Source: Olavius algarvensis Gamma 3 endosymbiont
Lineage (GTDB): Bacteria; Pseudomonadota; Gammaproteobacteria; GCA-001735895
Direction: 5' to 3'
Assembly (NCBI GenBank): GCA_001735895.1
Contig: DS021198.1
Span: 1,112,745-1,156,182 of the forward strand
Length of the DNA stretch: 43,438 nucleotides
In this document: positions 1 to 9,618 of the stretch, piece by piece
Layout: the number at the start of each line of letters is the position of its first letter
Position numbering within the stretch: the first letter of the stretch is position 1
The notes under the pieces: generated by a model
Database searches by the model: none
What the model saw: the letters and a program-made list of their open reading frames with translations, nothing else
Told to the model about the DNA's origin: nothing
Program-made: the position numbers and the translations under genes

Positions 1-990
1 GAGCGCTATTATGAAACGGTTCAAAACATTCTTTGTGTCGTTAATACTGACCTAAAAGACAATCCCGCTCTGGAACAAGCAGTCAAATTGGCAGAAAACA
101 ACCAGGCCAATCTTACCGTCATCGAGGCAATGGATGAATTTTTGCCAAACCCGAGCATACTCGAACGCGCCCTGCAGTTCGAACAAATCCAGGAAAACAT
201 ATTAATCGAACATAGCGCGAGCTTGAAGGAGCTGGTTGCGCCCTGGAGCGAAAAGATCCAAATCAACACCAAGATACTTTTCGGCATACCGTTTATGGAA
301 ATCATTTACGAGGTTCTCCGCGGCGGTCACGATCTAGTGTTCAAGAAGGCTGAAAGCGGGGGTTTGCTTAATCGGGTATTCGGCGGCGCCGACATGCACT
401 TACTGCGCAAGTGCCCGTGCCCGGTAATGTTGATCAAGCAAAAACCACCCAAAACCTATCGGCGGATATTGGCGGCGGTGGACGTCGATGATCACTATCC
501 ACCGGAAGAGTTACACACGAGGCGCCAACTCAATCATAAGATTCTCGAACTAGCGAGTTCGCTGGCGCTCTCAGAATCCGCTGAGTTACATATTGTCCAT
601 GCGTGGACGGCCGTCGGAGAAAGTTTGTTTAAAGGCAGGTTTTCGGCGAGGCAAGAGCAAGAACTAGATACTTACCTCGAACAGGTAAAACAACAGCATA
701 GTAAAAATTTAGGCGTGTTAATGGATGAGACAATCGACAAGTTAGGGCGAGATGCCCTGGAGTATCTCAAGCCGGAAATACACTTGCTTAAAGGTTACCC
801 GCGCAGAATTGTTCCAGAATTTGCGGCAGAAATTAAGGCGGACCTCCTAGTCATGGGTACGGTAGCTCGTATCAGCCTGCCCGGGTTTTTCATGGGCAAT
901 ATGGCGGAAGATATTCTCAGTCAACTAGATTTCTCGGTACTGGCCGTCAAACCGGAGGGATTTGTGACACCTGTAACTTTAGATCAATAA
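1..990 (+). CDS. Universal stress protein (tandem UspA domains), 5' end outside window
   Basis: Frame is open from base 1 (ERYYETVQNILCVVNTDLKDNPALEQAVKLAENN...), upstream of the ORF-track TTG at 88. C-terminal half has the UspA pattern ILAAVDVDD...ELASSLALSESAELHIVHAW and DLLVMGTVARISLPGFFMGNMAEDIL. Confidence 0.9.
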   Translation, partial: ERYYETVQNILCVVNTDLKDNPALEQAVKLAENNQANLTVIEAMDEFLPNPSILERALQFEQIQENILIEHSASLKELVAPWSEKIQINTKILFGIPFMEIIYEVLRGGHDLVFKKAESGGLLNRVFGGADMHLLRKCPCPVMLIKQKPPKTYRRILAAVDVDDHYPPEELHTRRQLNHKILELASSLALSESAELHIVHAWTAVGESLFKGRFSARQEQELDTYLEQVKQQHSKNLGVLMDETIDKLGRDALEYLKPEIHLLKGYPRRIVPEFAAEIKADLLVMGTVARISLPGFFMGNMAEDILSQLDFSVLAVKPEGFVTPVTLDQ

Positions 991-1017
991 AATGCTGCAC
1001 GCGATCTTCAATTTTAG

Positions 1018-2148
1018 TCAGGGTCCAATGACCCATTCGAATCGACGCGGCAGTTCCCGCCAGTCGTCAAGTTCGTTAGCGAGCGCAATTTGTACTGCCT
1101 CGAGCAGCATCTCGGGTACGATATTGATCTTGATGGGATCATCGTGACTCAAGCCCGGATTTTTCTGGATCTCGGTTAGCCACGGCTTCAGCGTCGCGTC
1201 GAGAATTACATCGGCGCCATAAACGCCAAAACAACTGGCTTCGGTTTTAGTATCCGCGAGCTGCGCGGCCACCGCCTCGACCACTGTTTTCAGGCAAGCC
1301 CGAACACGAGGTTTGAAATCGTTTTCGAAAAACCCGGCTTGCGCGATTGCGAGATCCTCGACGAGGTAGCTTTCAAGGTCGGCAAATGTCCATTTCAAAT
1401 TGGCCGCGCTGTCGAGATTGCCATGCCGCTTTTGCTGGTAAGTGTTCGTCACATGGATTAATGGATTATCCAGGTCTTCCAGCGAAAACTCCTGGGTGGT
1501 CAAACGTACCGTGCCCTCGTCAAATAACAATACTCGCAGTGGATCGATCGAGGCGATCATCCAGTAAACGCGCAGCTCCGACTTTTTACCGTTGAGCAGC
1601 AGCGGATTTTCGATGTAGCGCTGGGCGATGTATTCAAGCTTGGGATCCACCACGGGATCCGATAGATCGCCGGCCTGGTACTGCCGATGCAGGCCATCGA
1701 ATTCGCGCAATACTTTGATTCCGATGCCCTTGGATAGATTGGCGGGTTTCAATATCCAGTGCTGTACTGGTTCGTCCTTGCCGGGAAGCTGGTCAAAGAA
1801 GGCCTGGCACTCGGTTGCATCGTACAGGCGAAAACTGGTTGGGTAAAAATCCGGTGCTCCGATACGATTCAAATTACCCGTCAGGCGGCCCTTGTTTATC
1901 ATGGCTCCTTCATTGGCAAAATGATTGATCAATTGTCCGGGCTCGAGCTGGGGCAGCATCTTCCCGACCCCTCGCCTGAGCCATAATAAATCCGCTTGCG
2001 CGGGATCAGCCACCAGGTCTGCATCGAATGCCGACAGAATACGACGCGCATTGGTGGAACGCCGGTCCAGGTAAAACTGCGGGCCGGCCTTTAGCTCAAC
2101 AATCCAGCGACCCATGATTTCGTCATTCATTGATATCTCCCGATGCAT
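1018..2148 (-). CDS. Tubulin-tyrosine ligase (TTL)-like / ATP-grasp family protein
   Basis: TTL-type motifs in order: HWILKPANLSKGIGIKVL; YIAQRYIENPLLLNGKKSELRVYWMIASIDPLRVLLFDEGTVRLTTQEFSLEDLDNPLIHVTNTYQQK; FGVYGADVILDATLKPWLTEIQKNPGL. Start may be the internal Met at 2130. Confidence 0.8.
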   Translation of the reverse strand: MHREISMNDEIMGRWIVELKAGPQFYLDRRSTNARRILSAFDADLVADPAQADLLWLRRGVGKMLPQLEPGQLINHFANEGAMINKGRLTGNLNRIGAPDFYPTSFRLYDATECQAFFDQLPGKDEPVQHWILKPANLSKGIGIKVLREFDGLHRQYQAGDLSDPVVDPKLEYIAQRYIENPLLLNGKKSELRVYWMIASIDPLRVLLFDEGTVRLTTQEFSLEDLDNPLIHVTNTYQQKRHGNLDSAANLKWTFADLESYLVEDLAIAQAGFFENDFKPRVRACLKTVVEAVAAQLADTKTEASCFGVYGADVILDATLKPWLTEIQKNPGLSHDDPIKINIVPEMLLEAVQIALANELDDWRELPRRFEWVIGP

Positions 2149-2776
2149 GCATCAAGACGGTGGCGGTGTCGTAAAATTTCCTGATCAAGGGCTTCTGCCT
2201 CCCGCTGCATAGCCAATTTTCGATACCAACGGCGGAGGGATGGCCTGGCGCTCCCAGCGCCGAAACCTGATCGATGTCTGCATGCCGGGATCGGAGTTTT
2301 CTGAAGCGCTTGAATTCAGTTCGGAGTTCCTTTTTTGATTCCAATGAATGCGCAGTATAACCGTTTCATTAAAGCTGTTGGATAGTGCCTGCATCTAACC
2401 CAGTGGGGTATATTTCGGGTCAGGAATTTGGTCCCAAACAAATCATGGACTTAGCGCTATGAAAAACTCCAACTGTCCAATGAATGTTGACATGCCGGGG
2501 CTCGCGCCGCACAATGTTTTCGGTTCAAAAACGAACTTAGCCAGCTAAATAATATGCGCGATCTGCCCGACGAGGAATGTCCGGGTAGCCAATAACAAAT
2601 CAAAAAAGCCGGCGAAGATTCGGTATGAAATTGCGTTGATTGCAGCGATGAGCGCCCGCTTCTCCAATGTAAGCTTGTGTATTATCGGCTCAGGATGAGC
2701 ACTGCCTGCAATTACGAAAGTTTAGCCGTGGCTGTTATCAGACTGCCGCGGGAAGGTGATTTACAAGGAGAGGCAT

Positions 2777-3511
2777 ATGTCGACACAACTATTATTCTAT
2801 AAAGAGGCTATCCCGGTCTCGAAAGATCAACACGCCGATTTATCAATTGACACTACCCAGGACTACAGTTTTGCCAGCCGGGTAAATTCCGTTCCGCTAA
2901 CTGCAACCGAATTCCCGTTTGCAGCGCGCGACTATGTCATTGTCTTTGCCGGGCAGGATAAACCCATGCCCGCTGCCATACTCGGTTTGCAGCAAGACCG
3001 TAATCTGTTTATTTCCGATGGCGGAAATTGGGAGGGTCGCTATATTCCCGCATTTGTCCGCCGTTATCCGTTTGTCTTTTCCAGTGACGAGGAGAGTTCT
3101 CGGTTTACCTTATGTGTCGATAAAGAGTTTCAGGGTCTCAATCAGGAAGGCAGGGGTGAGAAGCTGTTTGATGAGCAGGGCGAGAAGACGACCTATCTCG
3201 AAAAAATGCTCACCTTTTTGCAGGAATACCAGGTTCAGTTTGAGCGTACCCGGGCATTTTGCGAAAAACTCAAAGAATTGGATCTACTCGAATCGATGCA
3301 GGCTCAAATCACCATGCCGACCGGAAGCCAACAGTCGCTGACCGGATTTCAAGTTATTAGTCGGGAGCGTTTGAAATCGCTCGATGGTGATCAGCTTGCC
3401 GATCTGGCCAAATCAGACGCGCTTGAACTTGCTTATCTGCAATTGCAATCGCTAAATAATTTCTCCGTGATGGTCGAACGGGCCGGCACGGGCAGTAAAG
3501 GGAGTAATTAA
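2777..3511 (+). CDS. SapC family protein
   Basis: MSTQLLFYKEAIPVSKDQHADLSI...FPFAARDYVIVF...GGNWEGRYIPAFVRRYPFVF...CVDKEF is SapC-like (PF07277). AAGGAG Shine-Dalgarno at 2765-2770, before the ATG at 2777. Confidence 0.85.
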   Translation: MSTQLLFYKEAIPVSKDQHADLSIDTTQDYSFASRVNSVPLTATEFPFAARDYVIVFAGQDKPMPAAILGLQQDRNLFISDGGNWEGRYIPAFVRRYPFVFSSDEESSRFTLCVDKEFQGLNQEGRGEKLFDEQGEKTTYLEKMLTFLQEYQVQFERTRAFCEKLKELDLLESMQAQITMPTGSQQSLTGFQVISRERLKSLDGDQLADLAKSDALELAYLQLQSLNNFSVMVERAGTGSKGSN

Positions 3512-3518
3512 TAAGGCA

Positions 3519-3553
3519 ACTTCGACAATTCAGAATGAATTGTTCAAAACTTC
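3519..3553. repeat. Inverted-repeat relic similar to the left end of the 20514-20664 MITE; may also act as sapC terminator
   Basis: AACTTCGACAATTCAGAATGAATTGTTCAAAACTTC; its reverse complement GAAGTTTTGAACAATTCATTCTGAATTGTC nearly matches MITE GAAGCTCTGAACAATTCATCCTGAATTGTC. Confidence 0.65.
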
Positions 3554-3770
3554 AATATATTTGATTTCGGTTTGTTGAGCGCTCATAGCCAACTCGACGC
3601 CAATTGATGGTGCCAAAGCTATAGCTAAGGGCGGTGCCGGTTATCCACCCGGGGGATGACTGGTCGAACAGGAATCCGATGGAATATCGCTTGGTTTCGA
3701 TAGTCCGGCTGAAACTACGAATCAAAAGGGAGATTCCTAGTGGCATACATTTGCAAAGACTGTTATCCGC

Positions 3771-4130
3771 ATGCCCGCCGCAACCGAAAAGATTTATTCC
3801 GTTTACCCGTTATTGCCTCCCCCGAAAGTTGCAGTTCGAACCCCCGAACCCTGGTTGTTGCTGTCGCCCGGCCTCTGCATCGCCGCCGGTCGACCGGAAT
3901 TCCGAAGCGCGGAATATCGACGATCTGTCACCTCCACGAGGACTCTTGCGCCCGGGATTGCTCAGTTGAGGCCGGTTCTGAATCTGGCCAGCGGGGACAC
4001 CGATGACGTTTCCATGCAGCTCAGCGAGCAGTTGCTGGAGAGTGGCAAGATCTATCACGAAGCCATGCGCGGATTTAAAGCCTTTCGGCAGGCGCTCGAA
4101 CGCGGCTACTTCGTGCTGCAGGACGATTAG
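3771..4130 (+). CDS. Hypothetical protein, possibly only the C-terminal part is genuine or the locus is degenerate
   Basis: ORF with a plausible C-terminus (DVSMQLSEQLLESGKIYHEAMRGFKAFRQALERGYFVLQDD); N-terminal part is low complexity and overlaps other frames. No family recognised. Confidence 0.3.
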   Translation: MPAATEKIYSVYPLLPPPKVAVRTPEPWLLLSPGLCIAAGRPEFRSAEYRRSVTSTRTLAPGIAQLRPVLNLASGDTDDVSMQLSEQLLESGKIYHEAMRGFKAFRQALERGYFVLQDD

Positions 4131-4318
4131 TTTTCCAATTCGGCAACCGTAACAAGCATCGAATATTTGCGACAGACAGCAATCCTGGCAAAAGTGCTGA
4201 AATCTGTTACCCGGCTCTTCGAGCGCGACCCCTTATATATATTCATAATTGCCACTCAGGAGTAATCATCCAAGGCCATTCTTTGACTTGATTGTCACGA
4301 AATGAAGCGCGACAAATT

Positions 4319-5143
4319 CTATTCTAACAGGCAGCGAATCAAGGCCGAATGCGGATCGGCAAGACTTTCGACAACGTTAAAATGGTGTTGCGCCGGTGCC
4401 TTGTGAAGCGAAGTCCTGATCCCGAATCCGGTCCAGATATTGGCCAACAGCTCTGCCTGGCGAATAAACTCCGGGCGTTCTTCCGCACCGACCCAGCAAA
4501 CCAGTTCGGCGTTATCGATTGGGTGATTCAGGGCAGGGCTTTCCGCCCTGGCCTCGGCTTCGTCCATATTAAAATCATCGTTCATTTTAGTTTTCAACAA
4601 GGGACGCAGATCGTGCAGGCCCGAGATCGAAACAACGCGCTCGATGCGCGCCCTGACGTCCGGTGCAAGCGGGCTGTCGCGGCAAATCATACGGCATACC
4701 AGATGACCGCCGGCCGAATGACCCGCCAGCCTGATGGGACCGTCAAGCGTGATCGCGGCCATAGCGATAGCCGCTCCCACCTGGCGGGTAATTTCGCTGA
4801 TCGGAACTGCGGGCGCCAGATCATAGGAGGGTAGCGCGACCGCCCAGCCGCGTTGTATTGCCCCCTGAGCCAGGTGGGACCAGCAAGACTTGTCGAATGC
4901 CCGCCAATAGCCGCCGTGGATGAAAACCAACAAACCCTGCCTGTTATCTTCCGGTCGGAATATATCGAGTTTCTGGCGCTCGCTCGTACCATAGCTGATG
5001 TCGATATCGGCCAGCTGTTTTTTTGCCATGGTCTGGCGATAGCGAAGCGCGGCGCGGGTCCATTTACCCGGATAACTATCCGCAGCTTCGATATAGGCGC
5101 CGTTGGCGTAAGCGTCGTCCCAATCCTCGACTTTTAAATTCAT
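4319..5143 (-). CDS. Alpha/beta hydrolase, kynurenine formamidase (arylformamidase)-like
   Basis: HGGYWRAFDKSCWSHLAQ oxyanion motif, GHSAGGHL nucleophile elbow, C-terminal HHFNVVE; divergent from a kynureninase gene. Confidence 0.8.
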   Translation of the reverse strand: MNLKVEDWDDAYANGAYIEAADSYPGKWTRAALRYRQTMAKKQLADIDISYGTSERQKLDIFRPEDNRQGLLVFIHGGYWRAFDKSCWSHLAQGAIQRGWAVALPSYDLAPAVPISEITRQVGAAIAMAAITLDGPIRLAGHSAGGHLVCRMICRDSPLAPDVRARIERVVSISGLHDLRPLLKTKMNDDFNMDEAEARAESPALNHPIDNAELVCWVGAEERPEFIRQAELLANIWTGFGIRTSLHKAPAQHHFNVVESLADPHSALIRCLLE

Positions 5144-5210
5144 GGCTGCTTGTCTTTTGTTAGCCGGCTAGATTAGTCTTATACCCGCTTATTTCCGGAA
5201 ATGCATCTTC

Positions 5211-6404
5211 GTGACCGATTTCGCCAAAACCAAGTCGCTATTCCATTTGCCCGCCGGTCTGTTATATCTGGACGGCAACTCGCTGGGTCCCTTACCCAGG
5301 GCCGCCGCCGATCGGGTCGGCGCGATGATGCAACAAGAATGGGGTGATCTCCTGGTTACCGCCTGGACTCGGGCCGATTGGATCAACCAACCGTCACGGG
5401 TCGGCAATCGGGTCGGAAAGTTGATCGGTGCGCCCGCGGGCAGTGTCGTCATGGGCGATACGCTGTCGATCAAGCTCTATCAGGCGCTGGCATCCGCCCT
5501 TGAAATGAGCGCCGAGCGCAAAATCATCCTGTCCGATAGTGGAAATTTCCCGACCGATTTATATATGGCCCAGGGTCTCATAAAATCCCTCGATCGGGGT
5601 TATGAATTGCAATTATGCGAGCCGGAGGAAATTGAGAACAGGTTGAGCGCTGAGGTCGCCGTGCTGATGCTTACCGAAGTCGACTATCGCAGCGGGCGTC
5701 TGCACGACATGCGCAGTCTGACCGAGAAAGCCCACGAAGACGGCATTCTGACAATTTGGGACCTGGCCCATTCCGCCGGTGCACTGCCGGTGCGCGTCGC
5801 GGACTGCGATGTCGACTTTGCGGTCGGCTGTTCTTACAAGTATCTCAATTCCGGTCCGGGTGGACCGGCATTTATTTACGTTGCGCCGCGGCTGGTCGAG
5901 CAGGTGCAGCCCGCGCTATGCGGCTGGCTCGGGCACCAGGCGCCTTTCGACTTCGGTCTCGACTATCGCCCGGCTGCGGGGATCGAACGGATGCGTATCG
6001 GCACGCCGCCGATTTTGCAACTAACGGCACTGGAAGCCTCATTGGATATCTGGGATATGGTCGATATCGAGGATGTACGCGCAGTTTCCATCGAGTTGTC
6101 CAGTTTATTTATTGAATTGGTGGAAGCCAGCTGTCCCGAGCTCGAACTGGCCAGTCCGCGGGACGAACGGCGACGCGGCAGTCAGGTTTCCTTTCGCTTC
6201 GAGCATGGTTACGCCGCGATGCGAGCGCTTATCGACCGGGGTCTGATCGGCGACTTTCGTGCGCCCGACATCATGCGGTTTGGATTTACGCCGCTTTATC
6301 TGGAAGCCGGCGAGGTGCGCAAAGCGGCGCTCATCATCGAGGATGTCATGTCCAACCGGCTGTGGGACAGGCCGCGATACCATGAGCATTCGCCGGTTAC
6401 CTGA
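5211..6404 (+). CDS. kynU: Kynureninase
   Basis: PLP fold-type I protein: LYLDGNSLGPLPRAA...WTRADWINQPSRVGNRVGKLIGA...DLAHSAGALPVRVADCDVDFAVGCSYKYLNSGPGGPAFIYV...LCGWLGHQAPFDF. GTG start. Confidence 0.92.
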   Translation: MTDFAKTKSLFHLPAGLLYLDGNSLGPLPRAAADRVGAMMQQEWGDLLVTAWTRADWINQPSRVGNRVGKLIGAPAGSVVMGDTLSIKLYQALASALEMSAERKIILSDSGNFPTDLYMAQGLIKSLDRGYELQLCEPEEIENRLSAEVAVLMLTEVDYRSGRLHDMRSLTEKAHEDGILTIWDLAHSAGALPVRVADCDVDFAVGCSYKYLNSGPGGPAFIYVAPRLVEQVQPALCGWLGHQAPFDFGLDYRPAAGIERMRIGTPPILQLTALEASLDIWDMVDIEDVRAVSIELSSLFIELVEASCPELELASPRDERRRGSQVSFRFEHGYAAMRALIDRGLIGDFRAPDIMRFGFTPLYLEAGEVRKAALIIEDVMSNRLWDRPRYHEHSPVT

Positions 6405-6891
6405 TCCGGCTCAATGCTGAGCTTGACCGGGATAAAACCGGGTTTGGAAGCAATAACCCTGTAGTTGCATTCAGATCCCAGCTTATTCTTTAAACTTACT
6501 ATAGATTAGTAACTTGCAGAAATAGTTTAAAGTTAAATGTCATCAATCTGGCAAGCAGAAATCAATTCTCGCCTGCGCTTGTGGGCTTTGTCTGCTGAGT
6601 TGACGGGGGCATTCGTTATCATTCCCGGGGATTGTCCCGGCGACTAGACTTGCATCCAACCGAGGTTTCGCTAGGGTGGTGAACTCATGTCAGACCGCCG
6701 GCTTACTGCCCAAGCACGACGCCCGGCCAAGGCGCGGAAAGCCGCGGAAAGCTGCTGACCTGCGTCGGCAAACGCAGAATTTTCAGGCTGCATGGCATGT
6801 GATTTGCATCCTTTCCCAGGCCACGGCGAATTCCGATTGCAAGCCTTAAAAACGTCAACTATTCGACATAATAGGCCGAAATATCTCTGCT

Positions 6892-7806
6892 ATGCTCAGT
6901 AGCATTATGCAATACGCTGAACTGAATATGGTCCAACCCATCACGCTGGACCAACTCATCGGCAAGGGCGTCGACCTGCCCAGCCTACCTGAAATCTATC
7001 TACGAGTTTCGCAACAGCTCGAAGACGAAAACGCCAGCGTGGAACAGATCGGAATCACGGTGCAAAACGATCCCGCGATTTCCTCGCGCGTTCTAAAAAT
7101 GGTCAATAGCGCATACTATGGATTGCCGAATCAAGTCGCTTCCATCGATCAGGCGGTTACGCTGTTGGGACGTGAACGGCTGAAACATATCCTGATCGGC
7201 TCGGTGTTGCGAGGTGTTTTCAGCAGTCAGGATGACCCGGCGTTTTCGATGCAGGCGTTTTGGCAACACAGTATCAAGACCGCGATAATCGCGCGCCATC
7301 TTGCGCAACAGAGCACTCAAATCGACGAGCCCGAAGCCATGTTCACCGCGGGCTTGCTGCATGATATCGGCAAGTTGCTGTTAATCAATAAATATCCCGA
7401 GCGCATGCTTGCGGCCGAAGAGTATATGATCCAAAAACGGGTGGATATATTGAGCGCCGAGTTAAGCCAGATTGGTCTCACCCATACCGCCGTCGGCGAA
7501 GCCCTGATGGACCACTGGGGTTTGCCGAAATTGCTGATCGATTGCGCCGCCAGCCACCACGAGGTGGTACATGACGGCGCGAATCGCTACGCGACCCATT
7601 TGATATATTTGGCCAATCAATTGAGCGCGTATGTGCCGCCGTTGGACGATCAGGAAACCCGGGATATACTCGACGATATCGATAACTGGGACCAGGGGGT
7701 GTTTTCCCTGGAACAGATCGCCAACGCCTGCCAGCACGCCGACGATATGGTGTTTGAAGTCATGGAATCCTTTGGTATGGTGGCGATAGAAATCAGCAGT
7801 GACTGA
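6892..7806 (+). CDS. HDOD domain-containing protein
   Basis: LPSLPEIYLRVSQQLEDENASVEQIGITVQNDPAISSRVLKMVNSAYYGLP...LLHDIGKLLL...LPKLLIDCAASHHE. Confidence 0.92.
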   Translation: MLSSIMQYAELNMVQPITLDQLIGKGVDLPSLPEIYLRVSQQLEDENASVEQIGITVQNDPAISSRVLKMVNSAYYGLPNQVASIDQAVTLLGRERLKHILIGSVLRGVFSSQDDPAFSMQAFWQHSIKTAIIARHLAQQSTQIDEPEAMFTAGLLHDIGKLLLINKYPERMLAAEEYMIQKRVDILSAELSQIGLTHTAVGEALMDHWGLPKLLIDCAASHHEVVHDGANRYATHLIYLANQLSAYVPPLDDQETRDILDDIDNWDQGVFSLEQIANACQHADDMVFEVMESFGMVAIEISSD

Positions 7807-7821
7807 ATCGTCGACCCGATG

Positions 7822-8715
7822 TTAGCCGGTTTTTCCGATTTCGGATAATCCAATGCCGCCGAGCACCAAGGCCAGCGCCAGCGCATGGTAATACTCGAAG
7901 ACCTCGTTTAAAAATACCACCGCCATGATCGATGCGAACACCGGCACCAGATTGACGAATACGCCGGCGCGACCGGGTCCGATCAGGGCGACTCCCTGGA
8001 TAAAGAATAGCTGCGCAATCAGCGACGGCAGTATCGTCACCAACAAAACCAGCAGCCAGCCGGTAGGCGACGGGGCGTTCCAGCCCTGCTGCCAGATCTC
8101 GAACGCCACCAACGGCAACGACGCCAGCCAGGCGGCCATGGCCATAATAGCGAATAAACCGAGTGCGCTGACATTAGGGCGACGAGTCAGCCCGATTGAA
8201 TAGGCGGCATAGAAGAAGCAGGCGATAACCATGAACAAATCGCCGCGGTTTACCGCCAGGTCCGCCAGTTGAGCGAACTCGCCGCGCGCCGCCACGATGA
8301 TGACGCCCAGCAAGGTGAGCGCCACTCCGATGCCTTGAATCTTGCCGATCGGATGGCGCAACATAAACAGGCTTGCGAGTAATACGAAAACAGGAATCGA
8401 GCCCTGCAAAATTCCAATGTTAATAGCGCCGGTATGATGACCGGCGATATAAAAGAGCGTGTTAAAAACGGTAAATCCGCAGCTACCCATCAAGCCCAGA
8501 AACAATATATGGCGCCGCAGGATGGGCCAGTCTCTGACGACATGTTTGCGGGCCAGCAACAGCAAGATCAATATCACCCCGAGCCAGCGAAACGTAACCA
8601 GTTGCGTCGGCGAAATCTCGCCTACCGCGAGCCGGCTGATGATTGCATTCAAGCCCCAGCACCAAGTTGTGAAAAAGAGCAGGGCGTAGGCTTTTAAGTG
8701 GTTGCGGGCAATCAT
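7822..8715 (-). CDS. EamA/DMT family transporter
   Basis: About 10 hydrophobic segments, duplicated EamA pattern; WCWGLNAIISRLAVGEISPTQLVTFRW. Confidence 0.88.
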   Translation of the reverse strand: MIARNHLKAYALLFFTTWCWGLNAIISRLAVGEISPTQLVTFRWLGVILILLLLARKHVVRDWPILRRHILFLGLMGSCGFTVFNTLFYIAGHHTGAINIGILQGSIPVFVLLASLFMLRHPIGKIQGIGVALTLLGVIIVAARGEFAQLADLAVNRGDLFMVIACFFYAAYSIGLTRRPNVSALGLFAIMAMAAWLASLPLVAFEIWQQGWNAPSPTGWLLVLLVTILPSLIAQLFFIQGVALIGPGRAGVFVNLVPVFASIMAVVFLNEVFEYYHALALALVLGGIGLSEIGKTG

Positions 8716-9554
8716 GTCGTGTTTCCGCCTGCCAAAACTAGCTCGCGATGCAGGGTATAGAGGCCGCTGACGACAATAATGCCGATTCCAAACAAGCTTG
8801 CCGGATCGGGAATCTCATCCCATACGAGATAGGCGATCACGCCACCAAGAACGATTGTCAAGTATTTAAACGGCGCCAGAATTCCCACTGCCAAATGTCG
8901 ATAACTGAGGGTCATCAAATACTGCGCCATGCCCCCAAACAACCCGACCAATAACAGCAAAACCAGATCGGCGGGCGGCGGCGACCTCCAGCCCTGTACC
9001 AGAATGCCGACGCTACTGATCGCAACGCCGGTGACGGTAAAGTAAAAAGTGATACAGACCGGGTCGTCTATCTTGCCGAGATAACGGATGATGGTCGTCG
9101 TGCAGCCGATTAAAAATGCGGCGATGAGCATATACAGGCTGCCGCTGGCTAGCATCTCGGGGCCCGGGCGTACCACGATTAACATGCCGGCAAAACCGAT
9201 AATAACCGCGCTCCAGCGGCGCAGGCCGACTTTTTCACGCAGCAGCAAGACCGACAGTGCAGTCATGAACAGCGGCGCCGTGTGCAGGATCGAGATCGCC
9301 GCCGCCAGCGGCATCAGTGAAAACGCGTAAAACGCGAGAGCCATGGCGCCGATGCCCATTAGACTGCGCAGCATATGCAATTTTTTGTGCGCGGTTCTTA
9401 GAATTCCGAATCCACCGCGCATCGAGATGATGACCGCGATCGGAATCAGCGCCACGACGCAGCGGAAAAACATGATCTGGCTGGTCGGATAATAAGCGCC
9501 GAGCCACTTGACGCTCGCGTCCATCAGGGAAAACAGCAGCAAGCTCAACATCAT
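8712..9554 (-). CDS. EamA/DMT family transporter
   Basis: FSLMDASVKWLGAYYPTSQIMFFRC... EamA pattern; stop overlaps the start of the next DMT gene by 4 nt (ATGA). Confidence 0.88.
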   Translation of the reverse strand: MMLSLLLFSLMDASVKWLGAYYPTSQIMFFRCVVALIPIAVIISMRGGFGILRTAHKKLHMLRSLMGIGAMALAFYAFSLMPLAAAISILHTAPLFMTALSVLLLREKVGLRRWSAVIIGFAGMLIVVRPGPEMLASGSLYMLIAAFLIGCTTTIIRYLGKIDDPVCITFYFTVTGVAISSVGILVQGWRSPPPADLVLLLLVGLFGGMAQYLMTLSYRHLAVGILAPFKYLTIVLGGVIAYLVWDEIPDPASLFGIGIIVVSGLYTLHRELVLAGGNTT

Positions 9555-9618
9555 AGCGCTAAATCCGACCAGTGGATTGTCGGCCGGGCGGACGATGGAA
9601 ACTCGATGACTGGAAACC

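Noticed and set aside
6405-6891. Possible noncoding RNA or tiny ORF (ATG at about 6687, 23 codons) in the long gap before the HDOD gene
   Set aside because: Some short GC-rich inverted repeats are present but no coherent structure, promoter-terminator pair or known RNA pattern could be supported.
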